From Vombatus ursinus (lineage: Eukaryota > Chordata > Mammalia > Diprotodontia > Vombatidae), in NCBI RefSeq assembly GCF_900497805.2, contig NW_020954611.1:8685908-8749907 (forward strand): a DNA stretch of 64,000 nucleotides, in the 5' to 3' direction. Shown here piece after piece: positions 49,062 through 61,085 of this stretch (positions are counted from its first letter, which is position 1; each line of letters starts with the position of its first letter). Below the pieces are notes generated by a model that saw only the letters and a list, made by a program, of their open reading frames with translations, was not told the origin of the DNA and made no database searches. Position numbers and translations under genes: made by a program.

Positions 49062-50439
49062 CTACAAAAACAAATAAGGAGATTTAGGGGGGGAAAAGGA
49101 AATTGCCAAGCAGCAAAATACAGAACCCTGCTTTTAAAAATGCCCTAAGGGTTGTTTCCTAAAGCCATTTAACAAGAGAAGCTGAAAGTCATCTATAAAA
49201 TTGCACTAAATCAGTATTCTATTAATTCACTTAAAAGCATGAAAACTCAGTTTCTCACTTTTATATTACAAATTTCCCTTATTGCACCATAGAGAATGGA
49301 AACACAGAGCTTGGTCTTGAGGAAAACAAGTTAAAAAAAATAAGAATTTTTTTAAAATTTTATTTTCAGAAAAGAGCAAAGATGCACAGAATATGAAAAT
49401 ATGTAGTTCATAAGTCATTTTGAAATAGGAAATCACATTCTATTTCTACAAGTTTTTTTTTCTTTTTTGGTATCTTTTGCCAGCAGAAAATGTGTTTCCC
49501 TAATAGGTACATGGAATAACAGTGTTAAGACAAATAAATTGGTTACAGCCCATGTTTATATACTCTCATCTTCAATGAAACACTTTTTAAAAATCCTAGT
49601 AAATTGAATGGAATCTCTTTTTTGACTCATGGCAGAAGATTAATATAATCTACTAAGACAGCTTTAGTCAGGTATGAAATTAACAGCTCTTTCAGCAACA
49701 AATGAAAAACTCTATTTGTGGGCAGGGAGAGACAAACAAGCCAACACTATGGGAAGAACTAAGATTAATTTTTAAACCAGGAAGAGGACTTTATAATTAG
49801 ATGCTCCAGCTCTATCCTGCTTTATAAGTTCAAAGAGAATATTATTAGCATCATAAAGTCGTCTAGTCCAGTCCTTACCCACTAAGTGAATCCTCTTTAA
49901 CATCGATAAGAAACAATCATGCATCCTCTGCCTGAACACATAGAATGTTGAGGAGTGATGAGGAACTCATGACTAACAAAGCAGCCAAGTTAGTGTTAAT
50001 GTTCCAAACCAATTTCCTTTCTTCCTTTCTAGCAAAAAATTAACTTCTATTTTCTAGAAATATTTAAGAGCTACCAAAAGGATTCATTCCTAAGATTTTC
50101 TTAAGTAGGTCACAGACCTACTAGAACTGACCTTGACACAAACTTTTTTTAAGTCACCTGATACTTTACTATTTTTCCATTTTCCCATTTCTATGTTTAG
50201 ACTGAATTTTAGGCAAAAGTGAAAGTTTTCACTTAGGACTATTAGTTACCTAAATATTTATCATAATACATTAATTCATGATAAAATTTTCTAGTTTTAA
50301 TCAACTAATTTTCCTAATTATTGCTTTCACCCTTATAAGCAAGTCTTGTTTACATCTATGTGATAGGGACTGGACTTGTGTTTTCTTTGGAGAGGAAACT
50401 CCCTCCACCAATACAGGTCAATACCTATTTAGTCTTAGT

Positions 50440-50556
50440 TGCCTAGGACAATGAGAGGTTAAGTGATTTGCCCAAGGTCACAAAGCCATAATGTGTCAGA
50501 GGCAAAACTTGAACACAGGTCTTCCTGACCCTTCCTCTACAATACCATGCTGTGTA
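50440..50556 (-). repeat. MIR fragment
   Basis: Reads gagaggttaagtgatttgcc, caaggtcacaaagccataat and gaacacaggtcttcctgacc. Confidence 0.8.
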
Positions 50557-50594
50557 GGGGATATGTAGGTCATGCTTACATATAAGTGTGTAAT

Positions 50595-50668
50595 GATTAT
50601 ATATATAGATATATATGTATATATACATATCTGTATATATACATATATATGTATATATATAAACATGT
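50595..50668. repeat. (TA)n/(ATGTAT)n tract
   Basis: Alternating TA with gta and cata units, able to form imperfect hairpins. Confidence 0.9.
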
Positions 50669-51014
50669 TTACATATAATGTTAAATATGTCTAAGTATAA
50701 TAGCTGAAGTTTTGGTTAAAGCCTTGGAAATTATCAGCATACTCAAATTTATAACTGAGGTATAAAAACTCTGAATGATGTAGGATCCCTTCCCTGCCTA
50801 CCTGTGAGGTTCTGGAAAGCAAGTCTATATGAAGGACTTTTGCCTTTTGAGTCCCTATGAAGGAAGTCTACATGGGAAGAACACCCACATGGATCTTACT
50901 GCTCTACATATGACACATTACTACTCTCCACTTTGACCTTTCCCAGGAATGATAAGCCAATACCCTAGACAGACAATAGAACAGACCATTAGCTATGATG
51001 GGCATGGTCTGTTT

Positions 51015-51125
51015 TTTAAATCAATCAACAAGTATTTATAAATCACCTACTATGTACCAGGCACTCTGCCAAGAATGAAACAATTCCTGTTCTCAAAGTG
51101 CTAACATTAAATACAAGACAATTCT
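51015..51125 (-). repeat. L2 3' end
   Basis: Reads atcaatcaacaagtatttat, aaatcacctactatgtacca and ggcactctgccaagaatg, ending just before the CA repeat beside the exon donor. Confidence 0.75.
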
Positions 51126-51149
51126 TTCTTAAACATGTTAATTAATACA

Positions 51150-51152
<3 letters not shown>

Positions 51153-51185
<33 letters not shown>
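51153..51185 (-). repeat. (UG)16 tract at +7 of the CPEB2 168-nt exon donor
   Basis: About 16 CA units on the plus strand read as UG in the CPEB2 transcript. The tract starts at intron position +7, directly after gtactc. UG repeats are known binding sites for TDP-43 and CELF-family proteins, which can enhance or repress nearby splice sites. That it has such a role here is inference. Confidence 0.95.
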
Positions 51186-51191
<6 letters not shown>

Positions 51192-51359
51192 CTTCATCGA
51201 TGTCAGGAGGGAGGCCCCCAACAAACACCTTTCTAGAATAGCGTTCCACTCTTTCACCATTCTGACAGCGAGTTGGAGAGCTCAGGCCTGATGATAAGGA
51301 CTGGTCACCATGACTGTCCTCTAGAAAGGCATCTTCAAAGGGAAAGAGAGAAGACCGAC
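51192..51359 (-). CDS. CPEB2: CPEB2 exon: Ser-rich linker and start of RRM1
   Basis: This 168-nt exon has phase 1 on both sides and encodes 55 whole codons. It starts RSSLFPFEDAFLEDS, continues with a Ser-rich linker (SLSSGLSSPTRCQNGE), and ends in KVFVGGLPPDIDE. KVFVGGLP is the RNP2 strand of RRM1, which contacts RNA. The acceptor is tttgtttcag. The donor is G|gtactc, weak at +4 to +6, and is followed directly by a UG repeat. Skipping the exon would keep the frame but remove the first strand of RRM1 and probably RNA binding. The residues FLEDSHGDQSLSSG differ slightly from the human FLDDSHGDQALSSG as I recall it, a normal level of divergence for a linker. Confidence 0.95.
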
Positions 51360-52845
51360 CTGAAACAAATTGGGGAGTTTCTACAGTTAAATATTTTTCC
51401 TGGAAAGTAAGTGTTTAATTAGGAGTCCAAATTACAGTGTTAAAAAAAAAATGTATTCTTGTTTCTAGATTTCTTCACAGTAAGTAGTCTACAGGGCCTT
51501 TATACAGTTAACTACTCAGTGTCCAAAAGCCTCCAGTGTCTTTATTTATTTACATAAACACAAAGGTGGCTATCTCTCTAAGGGCAGGGAAAAAGTCCAA
51601 ACTTTTCAAGGGCTGCATTTAATAACATGCCTATATTTACTTCCTTTCACATAAAACCCTCCTCTCTCCTATTCCCAATCCTACCGGTTTCAAGAAAATA
51701 TATTTTTTTCCTTCAGATAATTTCTACACTGGAAGGTAGAGTCCTAAATCTTTTATGATTTATTCGATTAAATTCAATTTGCCAAAACTAAGTGGAGGAG
51801 GATCTATTTGTTGCCCAAGAATCTCCTTATCAAGCTCTTCCAAGGCTTAGCTCTAAGAGATGATGCCCGCTACTGTGGGTATTGATAGCTGAGAAAACTA
51901 AGCTCTGGCTCAAATGACCCCCAGCAGGGAGAGATGTGAGCAGTATTAATAACTAGCTAAAAGAGTTCTCCCCCAGTCCCACTTGAGGACTATTAAGTAA
52001 CTGCAAAGAAGGTGTCAAAAATGGAAATCAGTATTGGAGGAAAGAGGAGAACAACACTTTTGAAGAGGGCTGATAACATTTTAACCCTGAGAACTCTTCC
52101 TGTTCCATACCCTGCCACATTTTTGGGGGGCTTGAATCCTAAAATGACAAAGTCATGAACAGTTGCAAACACTTTAAGTAGTTATAACTCAAATTTTTGG
52201 TAGTCTTTTTTTAGACACATAGAGAATGACTCAATTTATCTGGGGGCTGGGGGACATTATTTTCCAGATGAAAGTAAGGACAAGAACACCCCCCTCCCTA
52301 TTTTTAATTTAGTCACTTTTGATGGAAACCTTTCTAAAATGTCTTTTCTACCAGACTGCCTCCTTAAGCAGAGTTTTCTTTTCTTTTCTTGAAGATTTTA
52401 TTTAGTGCATTACTATGAGCATCCATTCTTATATTCAAGACATTTCTGCATCTTCCCTCTCTATTCCAGGCTTCCAATAAATCCCTAGAGAGCCTGCCAG
52501 AAGTAACTGGCTCCTAGTAGGGTTGAGAAAACAGGTAACTACTTTGAGAACTGCAAAAGTCATTAAAGTTTTACCCACAAATATAAAAGCCTGATTTAAC
52601 GTAAGAATTTAGAGACACTCATTCCCCTCCTGCTATGCAGTTTTCTTCTTTTTATTTCCAAAGAACTTCATGCATTATTCCTAAGGGTTGAAGTTACCAG
52701 AAATATGACCCCTAGAAAAGTGGGGTATAATGTTATCACTACGCTAAGACAATTACATTTATTCAAAATTCCAGCATGGTGATAGGCAGACCTGAAGAAA
52801 GACCTTGGATACAAAATCTGTGGCTGTTCAAGGTCTTTGATTTTT
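51360..52845. other. Intron 5' of the 168-nt exon, repeat-poor
   Basis: No mobile element is recognised for nearly 1.5 kb upstream of this exon (in transcript direction). Such gaps around alternative exons often hold conserved regulatory sequence, but conservation cannot be tested here. Confidence 0.45.
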
Positions 52846-52847
52846 CT

Positions 52848-52912
52848 ATTAGTCAATAAACATTTATTAAGCTCTTACTGTGTGCCAGGCACTGTGCTAA
52901 GTACTGTGTAAT
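52848..52912 (-). repeat. L2 3' end
   Basis: Reads agtcaataaacatttattaa, gctcttactgtgtgccaggc and actgtgctaagtactgtg. Confidence 0.8.
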
Positions 52913-53114
52913 TTATCTAAAGTGATTAGATTACTGTGTCACAACTAAGTCTATAAGGTACACAGGAACTAATGTGTCTTAGCTAATGGTGACAGTAAAT
53001 TTCACATTCACTGGCTGAATACATACTTTCCAATACAGGCATTTCCAACTCTTTAGTTAGAGCAGCTTCCTTCAGAGGCTTCCCCCCCCCCCATTTGGTT
53101 ATAACATGAATACC

Positions 53115-53182
53115 ATCAGTAATCAATCAATAAGCATTTATTAAGCAATTACTATGTACCAAGCACTGTGCTAAGTAAGTCT
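53115..53182 (-). repeat. L2 3' end
   Basis: Reads aatcaatcaataagcattta, ttaagcaattactatgtacc and aagcactgtgctaagtaagt. Confidence 0.8.
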
Positions 53183-55210
53183 GCTAATGAAAATACAGAC
53201 TATACCACAGGTCTGATACTGTAAAATCATGAATTTACCCAAAACACCAACTCTCAATGCTTCACTGTGGCATAGAGGTGACCCTAGGTTTTGAGGGCTA
53301 TGCCAGTGAAAAGTAAGTCCCAGCATGTCCTAGTAAGCCAAAAGACTTCAAAGCCAAGGACAGACTACATCTACTGTCCAAGGTCCAGTTTGGCTAACTG
53401 TATCTACAAAGGCTCATCACCAGAAGTTAGGCTATTAGGTTAAGCATTTTTTCTTTCTTTCTGACATGACAACCCATTAAAGGCACAAAACTTCTACATG
53501 TGAGCATATTCTTTCAAGCAAATATATTTCCTTTAAGTTTCTGCAGCATTTTGGTCTCAAAATATTTACCTATTTACAAAATCTTAAGTTTCCATCAAGT
53601 TAAAAATATGATTTCCTATAGTGTTTTACTGGGGAAAGTGAAGATCTCACTATAGTTACAACTTCTAGACCAAGAAGTTGCTGTTAAAGTTTTCCAAAAC
53701 CTCTGCCATAAAAATAAGCCAAGTATAATAGATATGTAAGTATATGCATATATGTGCTATGTATGTATGCATGAGTGTATACACATACATACACACTCTT
53801 TGCCAAATCTCCCCTTCTCCTTGTTCCTCTTCTTCCTCCCACCCTGAGAGATCTACAGCATTGTATATTCTAAGAGAAAAGACAATACAATAAATGTTTT
53901 CCTCTTTGGTCTATTTGACACAAATCAACCCCAGACAATAGTTCTGTACTGCAATGATAAATACAAATGAGTACTGTTTTAACTATAGAGAGAGGCATGG
54001 AATCTAAATTTTCTTTTCTTATTTGAAATTTTTTGAACAAAATCATTACCAGTTTATCTATACATACACACTTCTGTTCAATCCTCGAATTATACAGAGG
54101 CAGTGAACAGGTGGTGTTAAGAAATTCCAATAAGTTTTTAAAAATAAGAATTTTTCCTAGCCCTGCTTTTCCCAGAGAACCATAAAACAAAAAGGAAGAC
54201 AAAAAAACTCAGTAAAATGTCTGACTATGTGTGACTTGTATTTTGAGAAAAGCTAAAAGGAAGCAGGAGGAAGGACACAATTATCATGTAACAGCTAATT
54301 TTGAGCATTTTTTTTTCAAGTGAAAACAGGTCGACAACGTTCAGAAGAGTTTGAGGAGGGCAGAGCTCAGCCCAAATCCCTCAAAGAAGTTCTCTCCACC
54401 CCACCCCCCAACTTTCAGTGTCTGTTCAGTCCACCCTTCACTAGGATTTTGTTAAAGGGAAGAATATTCAACAGAGAACCAACTGGGAGTTAAGTTACTT
54501 AAGGCTGGCAGCTGGCCATGAGAAAATTCACAAGGATTTCAAACCCTGCTAATACCCCAGTGGATAAAGGCATTCCAACCCATGTGCCTTATCCATAATT
54601 AAATTACCTGAATTACAAGCAAAGAAAAATTTAGAGTCAAAAGGAACCTTACAGATTATTTATAATTGTTACAGATCCTTATAAAGCTTACATATGAATA
54701 CTCTATGAACAGATAGCTCCTTCTACCTTTAATATCCTATCATTCTATAAAATTCTAATTCCCATTTTATAAAATAAAGAGTAGAGAATATATTCCTGGA
54801 CACCCACTTTACCATTTGCTATTTCTTCACTTAAGTGGGCTATGCTTTTAATGTCTGTTTTCAGTTTCTAATCAAATGCATTTGATTCAGTAATTGGATA
54901 AGTGAACAATGAATTTAGAAATAAATAAAATAAACCTGTTAAGAAGAGTTAAAAGTTTTACTAAGCACTGCAAAGCTATAATCATTGAACTGAAGTGTCC
55001 TCTGCATTACATCCTTCTCTGTTGAATGTGGAGAAGCCATATTCAAAGCACAGGGGATACATTTGGGCTTGCTCAGCTGGGTAGGCCTTTACCTTGTTCT
55101 CCCACACCAAACCCTTTCATCATTTTCAAAGCAGCCTGTGATCGCTTCAGGCCCAGTTCTCGCCCTTGGATTCTTCCCTCTCAGGGCAACAAGAGGCACT
55201 GAGCTTCATC
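53183..55210. other. Intron sequence without clear features
   Basis: Contains a short ATGT/CATA tract at about 53735-53800. The minus-strand open frame at 53870-54202 has no recognisable domain and no splice context. Confidence 0.45.
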
Positions 55211-55214
55211 TCTC

Positions 55215-55412
55215 ACTTAATACTTTAAGATTTACAAATTGCATTGCTCAAATGGACCCAGGAAGAAAGTATATTGTTCCCCACTAGAAAGGAAAATTGA
55301 CATAGAGAGATGATGCCTCTTGCCCAGGGTCTTATAGAAGGTATAGAGCAATGCTGGCTTTCAAAAGCTTGGTCTCACTTCAGTCCAAGGCCAGTAATCT
55401 TTGTGTGACATC
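55215..55412 (-). repeat. MIR-type SINE
   Basis: Reads cacttaatactttaagattt, acaaattgcattgctc, gaaaattgacatagagagat and gcctcttgcccagggtctta. Confidence 0.6.
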
Positions 55413-55689
55413 ATGTTCCCTCTCCCAAGTACAAGGTAAAGAACAGGAAATGTCACAGTGATCATTGGGAGTATGTAGAGAAGTTTAAGCAGCCTTGTAC
55501 CATGTGTACCTCAATACTTCAAAAGACTCTTGTTTTCATTTGTGAGGGCACTCCCTCTACTGATGAAAATGGTGACCCTGGCCCCTCTTAGACTAACTTC
55601 CTTGATTTCTGTGGACAAAAAAATAATCATCCCATGGTAAAGAAAAGTCAGTCCTAGTAGCTAAATTTCTGGTGGGGTGATAAGACTCT

Positions 55690-56646
55690 CTAAACTTGGC
55701 TGTCAGATGCATTGCCAAGCCCACACTTGAAGTCATTCCAGATGGGGAAGACCAGCCAGAGCTTCTGCTCCACTAGTATAGCTTTCAACAACTCAAGGTC
55801 ACCTTCATTCCAGGCATCAAAGTTTTAGTGAAGGGCATCAAGTACACAGTTTATCAGAGTTGTATCTAGGGTTGGTAGAACGGAGTTTTCCCCCAGGCCA
55901 ATAGTATCTGGGGGGAGAGAGATATACCCTTTTTCTGCCAGTGCTTGTTCTTTTACCCTTCCATTGTCCCTACATTTCAGTCTCCTGGGATTCTGTCACC
56001 TTCCCCCTCTTCTTGGTTCCCAGGAGGACATTTTAGCTGAGTGGGGCATTGTGGTGAAAAAGAAAGCACACATTGCTAAGGTGAATATGTATATTTCATT
56101 TGCATGAGAAGTTAGTACACTGCCTCCCCATTACCTGTCGATTTGAGATGTAGTTTTGTTAGTACCAATAGCCTTTTTTCCAATGTTTGGGGAATTATCT
56201 TTCAATTTGGATTCATGTGGTGATAACTTCTGCTGTAGAGCAGGCCTCGCTGATGTCTGATTTCTGACCACTACCATCACTCTCCACTAAATTTGCCTTG
56301 ATATGAGAATTCCCAGCTACAGTTTTGCAATGCACTTTAAAAACTCATCTGTGAAAGAAACTAAAATTCCTCTAAGGTCCACTCAGCATAGACCACATTT
56401 TCTGTCTTTTTCTGTCTTCTTTCTTATTTAGCCCAGACAATAGCAGCTCAGTTCCCTCCCCAAATAGTTTAACAAAAGCCTTCTTAAAGTCTACTCTTCC
56501 ATTGCTTTTCCATCATGCTCTGCTGATGCATGATGGGGACAGCGAGCTTATCTGACCAGCCAATTATTTCCAACCTTGGGTGTGCTACTGCCACCATTTG
56601 ATTCTTCTTGCCCACTGGCTTGCTCCTTATACTTGGCTTTGTTCAT
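55690..56646 (-). pseudogene. Unidentified coding-like remnant, broken
   Basis: On the minus strand, several separate stretches read like real protein: NKAKYKEQASGQEESNGG near 56646-56590, AFVKLFGEGTELLLSGLNKK at 56480-56420, and FDAWNEGDLELLKAILVEQK near 55822-55760. I do not recognise the protein. The composition (Lys/Glu-rich, then a more hydrophobic end) and lack of introns suit an old processed copy of a host mRNA, but an old element-derived gene cannot be excluded. It has several breaks and is not expressed as a whole protein. No clear poly(A) remnant or flanking duplication is seen. Confidence 0.4.
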
Positions 56647-57409
56647 ACCTTCCTACTACAACTAGTTTTCCCACTTAAGGAGCAGCACAGGCCATTTTGA
56701 GTATAAAATATCAGGTACAAAAAATGAGTAGCATGTATGTGGGATGAGGCCAAGGTAGAAGTAACAATCAGTAAGACCAGCAGAAGGGAAGAATTTATAC
56801 CTAACAGATAGGTCAAAGCTTCAGTTTCACAGTCTTCTACACTAATCCTAGGTAACAGACATATATGTAAATAACCTTCCAGCACACTTGTACTTAATTC
56901 ATGTACCTTCTAACTTACCTGCCAATAAGCTCAACAGTGAATCCCCTCCTCTGCTCAGCAGTTCACTAGAACCACAAACTTCCAACTTGAAGAATATCAC
57001 CTTCCCCATCCCCCCCATCAAAAATATACTTCTTCTAAGCGCTCGATTTCACTATCAACTCAGTACCCTTCTCCTATCTCCAAAAATATGGACTTTTCTA
57101 TCACCCTTCAGTTGTCTCTGAGACAACTTTGACTGGATGAAGTTTTGCCAAATTAAACTATATGTGTCAAGCCAGTCAGATACCCTTTGTCAAATTTCCC
57201 CACTGCTAGAGGAAAGCACCCCTGTTCCTTGGAAAGCTAAAGCCAAAATGGGAATAAACAGTTAATCTTTTCTAACTCTGGGCTATATAACAAATGATTT
57301 AGAGCTATATGAGTTTTCGAAGTCACAAAATCCCAACCCTCTAGTTTTTCAATGTGTGAAACTGAGGCCCATATTAGGGAAAATATTAGAAGACTAGTTT
57401 CTAATCCAG

Positions 57410-57519
<110 letters not shown>

Positions 57520-57529
57520 AAAATGAACC

Positions 57530-57694
57530 ACTCTGCCTTTGGCAGTCTAGTAAAAGTCTCTGGACCCCTTCTCAAAATAATGTTTTTAAAGGTATTAAAA
57601 TGCATAAGATTACAAAGGAAACCAATTATACTGAAACAGAGATAGCAAAATACTTCTAAAAATCAAGTTCACAGACCCCAGGTTAAGAATCTCT
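57530..57694 (-). mobile_element. hAT-like element, partial (MER-type, ttaagaa ends)
   Basis: Reads ctttggcagtctagtaaaag, ggaccccttctcaaaataat, acaaaggaaaccaattatac, and ends ccccaggttaagaatctctg. This end matches the inverted terminal sequence of the element at 60354. The other end is lost near the microsatellite. Confidence 0.65.
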
Positions 57695-58390
57695 GCTGTA
57701 AGCAAGCCTTAGAGAAAATCACTTAGTCAAGTTTTGATAAGATTACTTCCTTTGGTATGTTTCTGGCTAAGATATGAAAAACTCTTTGCTGTCAGTCCAC
57801 AGGTGATGGTGGTTGTTGTTTTTAGTCAGATAAAAGGCTTCAGGACTTGTATCATCATTACGGCCAACATACTTTTAGGAGCAGTGATAAATTCTACTTC
57901 AAACATTAAAATCTGCAAGAAAGAGCAGTTTGAGGACATGTGGTTCTTTAGCTAAGGAGTTGTTCTCTAAAAATGTGAAATAGGTAGAGGCCTAGTCAGT
58001 GTGACAACTTAGACATCTGAGGCTCCCAGAACTAGCAAGAATTAAAATGAATTAGATGTCCTGTAATATAGATTTGAATAGAGGGAAGTATAAAAGTGAA
58101 CATGCAGAAAACTTGTTCATTGATCGTTTTCAAATCTGTTTGAGAGAACTGAAATTTAACCTTGACAAAGAATAGTTTTTCAAACAGCAAACAGTTGGAA
58201 GGCAGGCTGACCCTACTGGTCTTATCCTTAACAGGAGCTCTCTTTGAAATGAAAATATATAAAGTATATTTTTCGTCCAGAACAGTGATTTCATTGGGAT
58301 TGAACTCCCAGTAAGCAAAATTTTCTCCATGCGGATGTGCAATTTCTCTGAAATTTACAAGTCTGAGAGAGTTTCCTAGGGGCACTGACT
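57695..58390. other. Intron sequence without clear features
   Basis: Open frames on minus at 58032-58385 have no recognisable domain. Confidence 0.45.
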
Positions 58391-58391
58391 G

Positions 58392-58506
58392 ATTTTAAGT
58401 GATATTTGCAGGATCACCCAGACACTATCTGTCAAGAGGCAGTACCTGAACCCAAGTCTTCCTGACTCCAAGGCTGGCTCTCTACTATATCATGCTGTCT
58501 CTCATA
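58392..58506 (-). repeat. MIR fragment
   Basis: Reads ttttaagtgatatttgcagg and gaacccaagtcttcctgact, then tctactatatcatgctgtct. Confidence 0.75.
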
Positions 58507-58737
58507 GATAAGTACATACACACTGACAAATAATTATACAACATTACTGTATTAAAAATGCATTTACTGTGAAATGTGTTCATTTTACATTAAATGAATA
58601 GTTTGCTTTTTTTTTTTAAATCATCACTACTCTTCTCTGCAGTTTTTGATTATAGCCTACCCTCTGGTTTTTACAACTACAGTCTGGAGGGAAAGGAGAA
58701 CCTGTATTTGGGCCAATTTAATAAGTCTTTTTAAGCA

Positions 58738-59062
58738 TTCAGGATCATAGGATCACAGCCTTAAAACCGAATCTAGTGCAACTCCTTTGTTTCACAGATG
58801 AAGGAACTGAGGACGCTATTACCCTCCCAAGGTCACACAGCTGGTATCAGAAGTGGAATAAGAGCCCAGTTCTTATACATAGTATGAATTGGAGATTTAC
58901 AGTTTCCATAGAGGATTCTCTTTTTGTGTCCTGCTGTGTGTAGGGAAATGCTCTGTTGTGTGTTTCTAAGTTTAGATTAAAAATTGTTTGGGTTTTTTTT
59001 TTTTTTAAAGAGCCCAGTACCATTCCTTCCAGATCTGACATTGTTTCTGTTATACCATGATG
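58738..59062 (-). repeat. MIR-type SINE split by a 137-bp insertion
   Basis: Left part: ataggatcacagccttaaaa, ttgtttcacagatgaaggaa and caaggtcacacagctggtat. Right part: accattccttccagatctga, then ttctgttataccatgatgct. Confidence 0.7.
58871..59007. mobile_element. Unclassified insertion with 11-bp TSD
   Basis: Flanked by aagagcccagt at 58860-58870 and 59008-59018 inside a MIR. The 137-bp insert ends on its right side in a T run of about 15, the opposite of a normal A-tailed retroposon in that orientation. Confidence 0.6.
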
Positions 59063-60345
59063 CTTATATCTTTACTCTGCACTTTTTTTTTTTTTTTCCA
59101 TTCCCCTGGAGCACATGTTCAAAACTGCATTGGAAATGAATGGAAATGATGATTTCAAATGTGATATGAAGTATCTGTTTTACACTCTACTTGTCAGGAA
59201 AACACTTTATATCAGCTGGAACAAATGAGTACTGCCAAGATCTGCTTTCTCTTCCTGTTATATAATCTTCCTTGTTTACGACCTTTTTTCTTCCTTTCCA
59301 ATGTCAGAGCTTCGTCCTAACCTATACTATTAGAAATTTCTCTTTGAGTGTGTCCTTGGCTCTACCATAGGCCTATCCACATGAACCTGGCACCATTGCT
59401 ACAGTTCTCCTCTCCACTCATTACTTTGGCCATGCTCCCTGCTTTCTGAATACCTGACACATCAGTGCAAGATTCTCACATTTTATACCCTCCATACTAA
59501 GGCAACCCAGACTATCTCCCTTCATTTGTTTATTCAGTTAAGTTCAGTGGCTGTTCCAGTCCTACCTTTCCTCATTCTCAAGCATGTATACTCCAAGTAC
59601 CTTTTCCACCAAGTCTTTTCAGGTACATTAGACAAAATGAGGTCCAATTCTGATCTTTAGATGACCTTAGCTTTTCTCCTTGTTTTCTGACCCTGAGTTG
59701 TACTTGATTTTTCTGCAGTGTGTATGTTCTGGCTTAAGACTGAACTCCAATCAATCTAACTTTGTAAATCACCAAGAAACAGCAAACTTGGGTTTTAGCT
59801 TTGTTTCACTATTGGTTTCCCTGCTGAGTTAGATGTTGGTTTAAGTCAGGGCTTCTGCTGTGAAGAGAGTTCCCACCACATCAAAATGGAGCTTGGTTAC
59901 TACAAGTCTCTTACATGAAATCTGGGACTTAGGAAATTGCAAAGAAACTTTTATTTGTTAAAATAAGTATTTAGTGTTGTGAATAAAAGGTCAAAAAGAA
60001 GCACAGAACACATATCTGCTGAGTGTTCTTCCTTGGTTGTACAGGATTGAGACTATAAATTTAATTACATAATAAATTTTGATTATTTACAAATTTGTTC
60101 CAAGTCTTTATTCTGTTTGTACTTTCCTCTCCTATTTTCAACAACCATATTCCATCATAAGCTTAGGCAGGAATTACAGAGGTCCAAATCATTCTAAAAA
60201 TGCTTATTAGCATAGTATTCCACACAAATAAGTTCTCAATAAATGTCTCAGGACAATAAGGCAGTCAAATATACCAAATGCCTAGAAGCCCCTGGGGGTC
60301 AGTTCCAATATCATCATAATCAGCATAAATACATTGATCCTCTAA
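59063..60345. other. Intron sequence without clear features
   Basis: C/T-rich in places (59260-59700). No named repeat or exon. Confidence 0.45.
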
Positions 60346-60353
60346 TCTTAGGT

Positions 60354-60573
60354 CAAGGGTTCTTAACGAGGAGTCCATGGATCAATTTCAAGTAATCTGT
60401 GAATCTGGATGGGGAAAAAAATTGCATCTTTATTTTCACTAACCTCTAGCTGAAATTCAGTATCTCCCATTATGAATGTAGGCAACAAAACATTATTCTG
60501 AGAAGGGAGCCAGAGAAGCACTTCATCAGATTGCCAAGGGGATACATAACACAAAAAAAGGTAAGAACCCTTG
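60354..60573 (+). mobile_element. hAT-like element (MER102-like)
   Basis: Inverted ends caagggttcttaacgagg and ggtaagaacccttg. Flanks tcttaggt (60346-60353) and tcctaagt (60574-60581) match at 6 of 8 bases. Interior gatggggaaaaaaattgcat, ctttattttcactaacctct and gaatgtaggcaacaaaacat are typical of this mammal-wide family. The family name is from memory. Confidence 0.75.
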
Positions 60574-60639
60574 TCCTAAGTGCTGAGGATAGAAAGGAGT
60601 ATATAATACAATCCATTTATTATATTATATATTATTATA

Positions 60640-61085
60640 ATACAATTCATTTATTAAGGGTCTTTTGTGTGTGAGGCACTGTGATGCACACCTTAGGGAA
60701 CATACAATGAAGGTGCTGAGAGAGGACATATGTATAAGAAGATTAACCCAATACACTGCAGTGCCCAATGAATGGCATAGACAATAAATGCTATAACAGT
60801 ACCGGGGAAGGGAATGATTAGCCCAGTCTATATAGCAATTGGGGAAGGTTTCATGGAAGATGTAGGACCTTATCAGACCACTGAAGGAAAGAAAGCAGGA
60901 AGAAGGGAAGGGGACATTCCAAGCAAGGAGAGAGAAGAGCATGAGCAAAGTTCAGGAAGTTGGAAAACCTATGGCACATTCAGGGCACACTAAAGAGTTG
61001 ACTGGGCATTAGAAGACCTTGGATGTAGGAATTTGAACTTGTTTTGATTGAAGTGGTAGGTGGCAGTAGAAATGGAAAGGAATGA
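60640..61085 (-). repeat. L2-like 3' region
   Basis: Reads ttcatttattaagggtcttt, gtgtgtgaggcactgtgatg, gaaggtttcatggaagatgt and attccaagcaaggagagaga, the same long layout as at 42768. Confidence 0.6.

Larger units (their letters stand above)
49062..51005. other. 2.1-kb intron, mostly repeat-poor
   Basis: 49062-49840 shows no repeat and includes the polypyrimidine tract of the 90-nt exon. A worn CR1-like piece may lie at 49860-50010. Confidence 0.45.

Noticed and set aside
48972-51359. Assignment of the exons to CPEB3 or CPEB4
   Set aside because: The linker SSGLSSPTRCQNGERVERYS and GPLVVDW fit CPEB2 best from memory. CPEB4 has GPLIVDW, and CPEB3 has a different linker.
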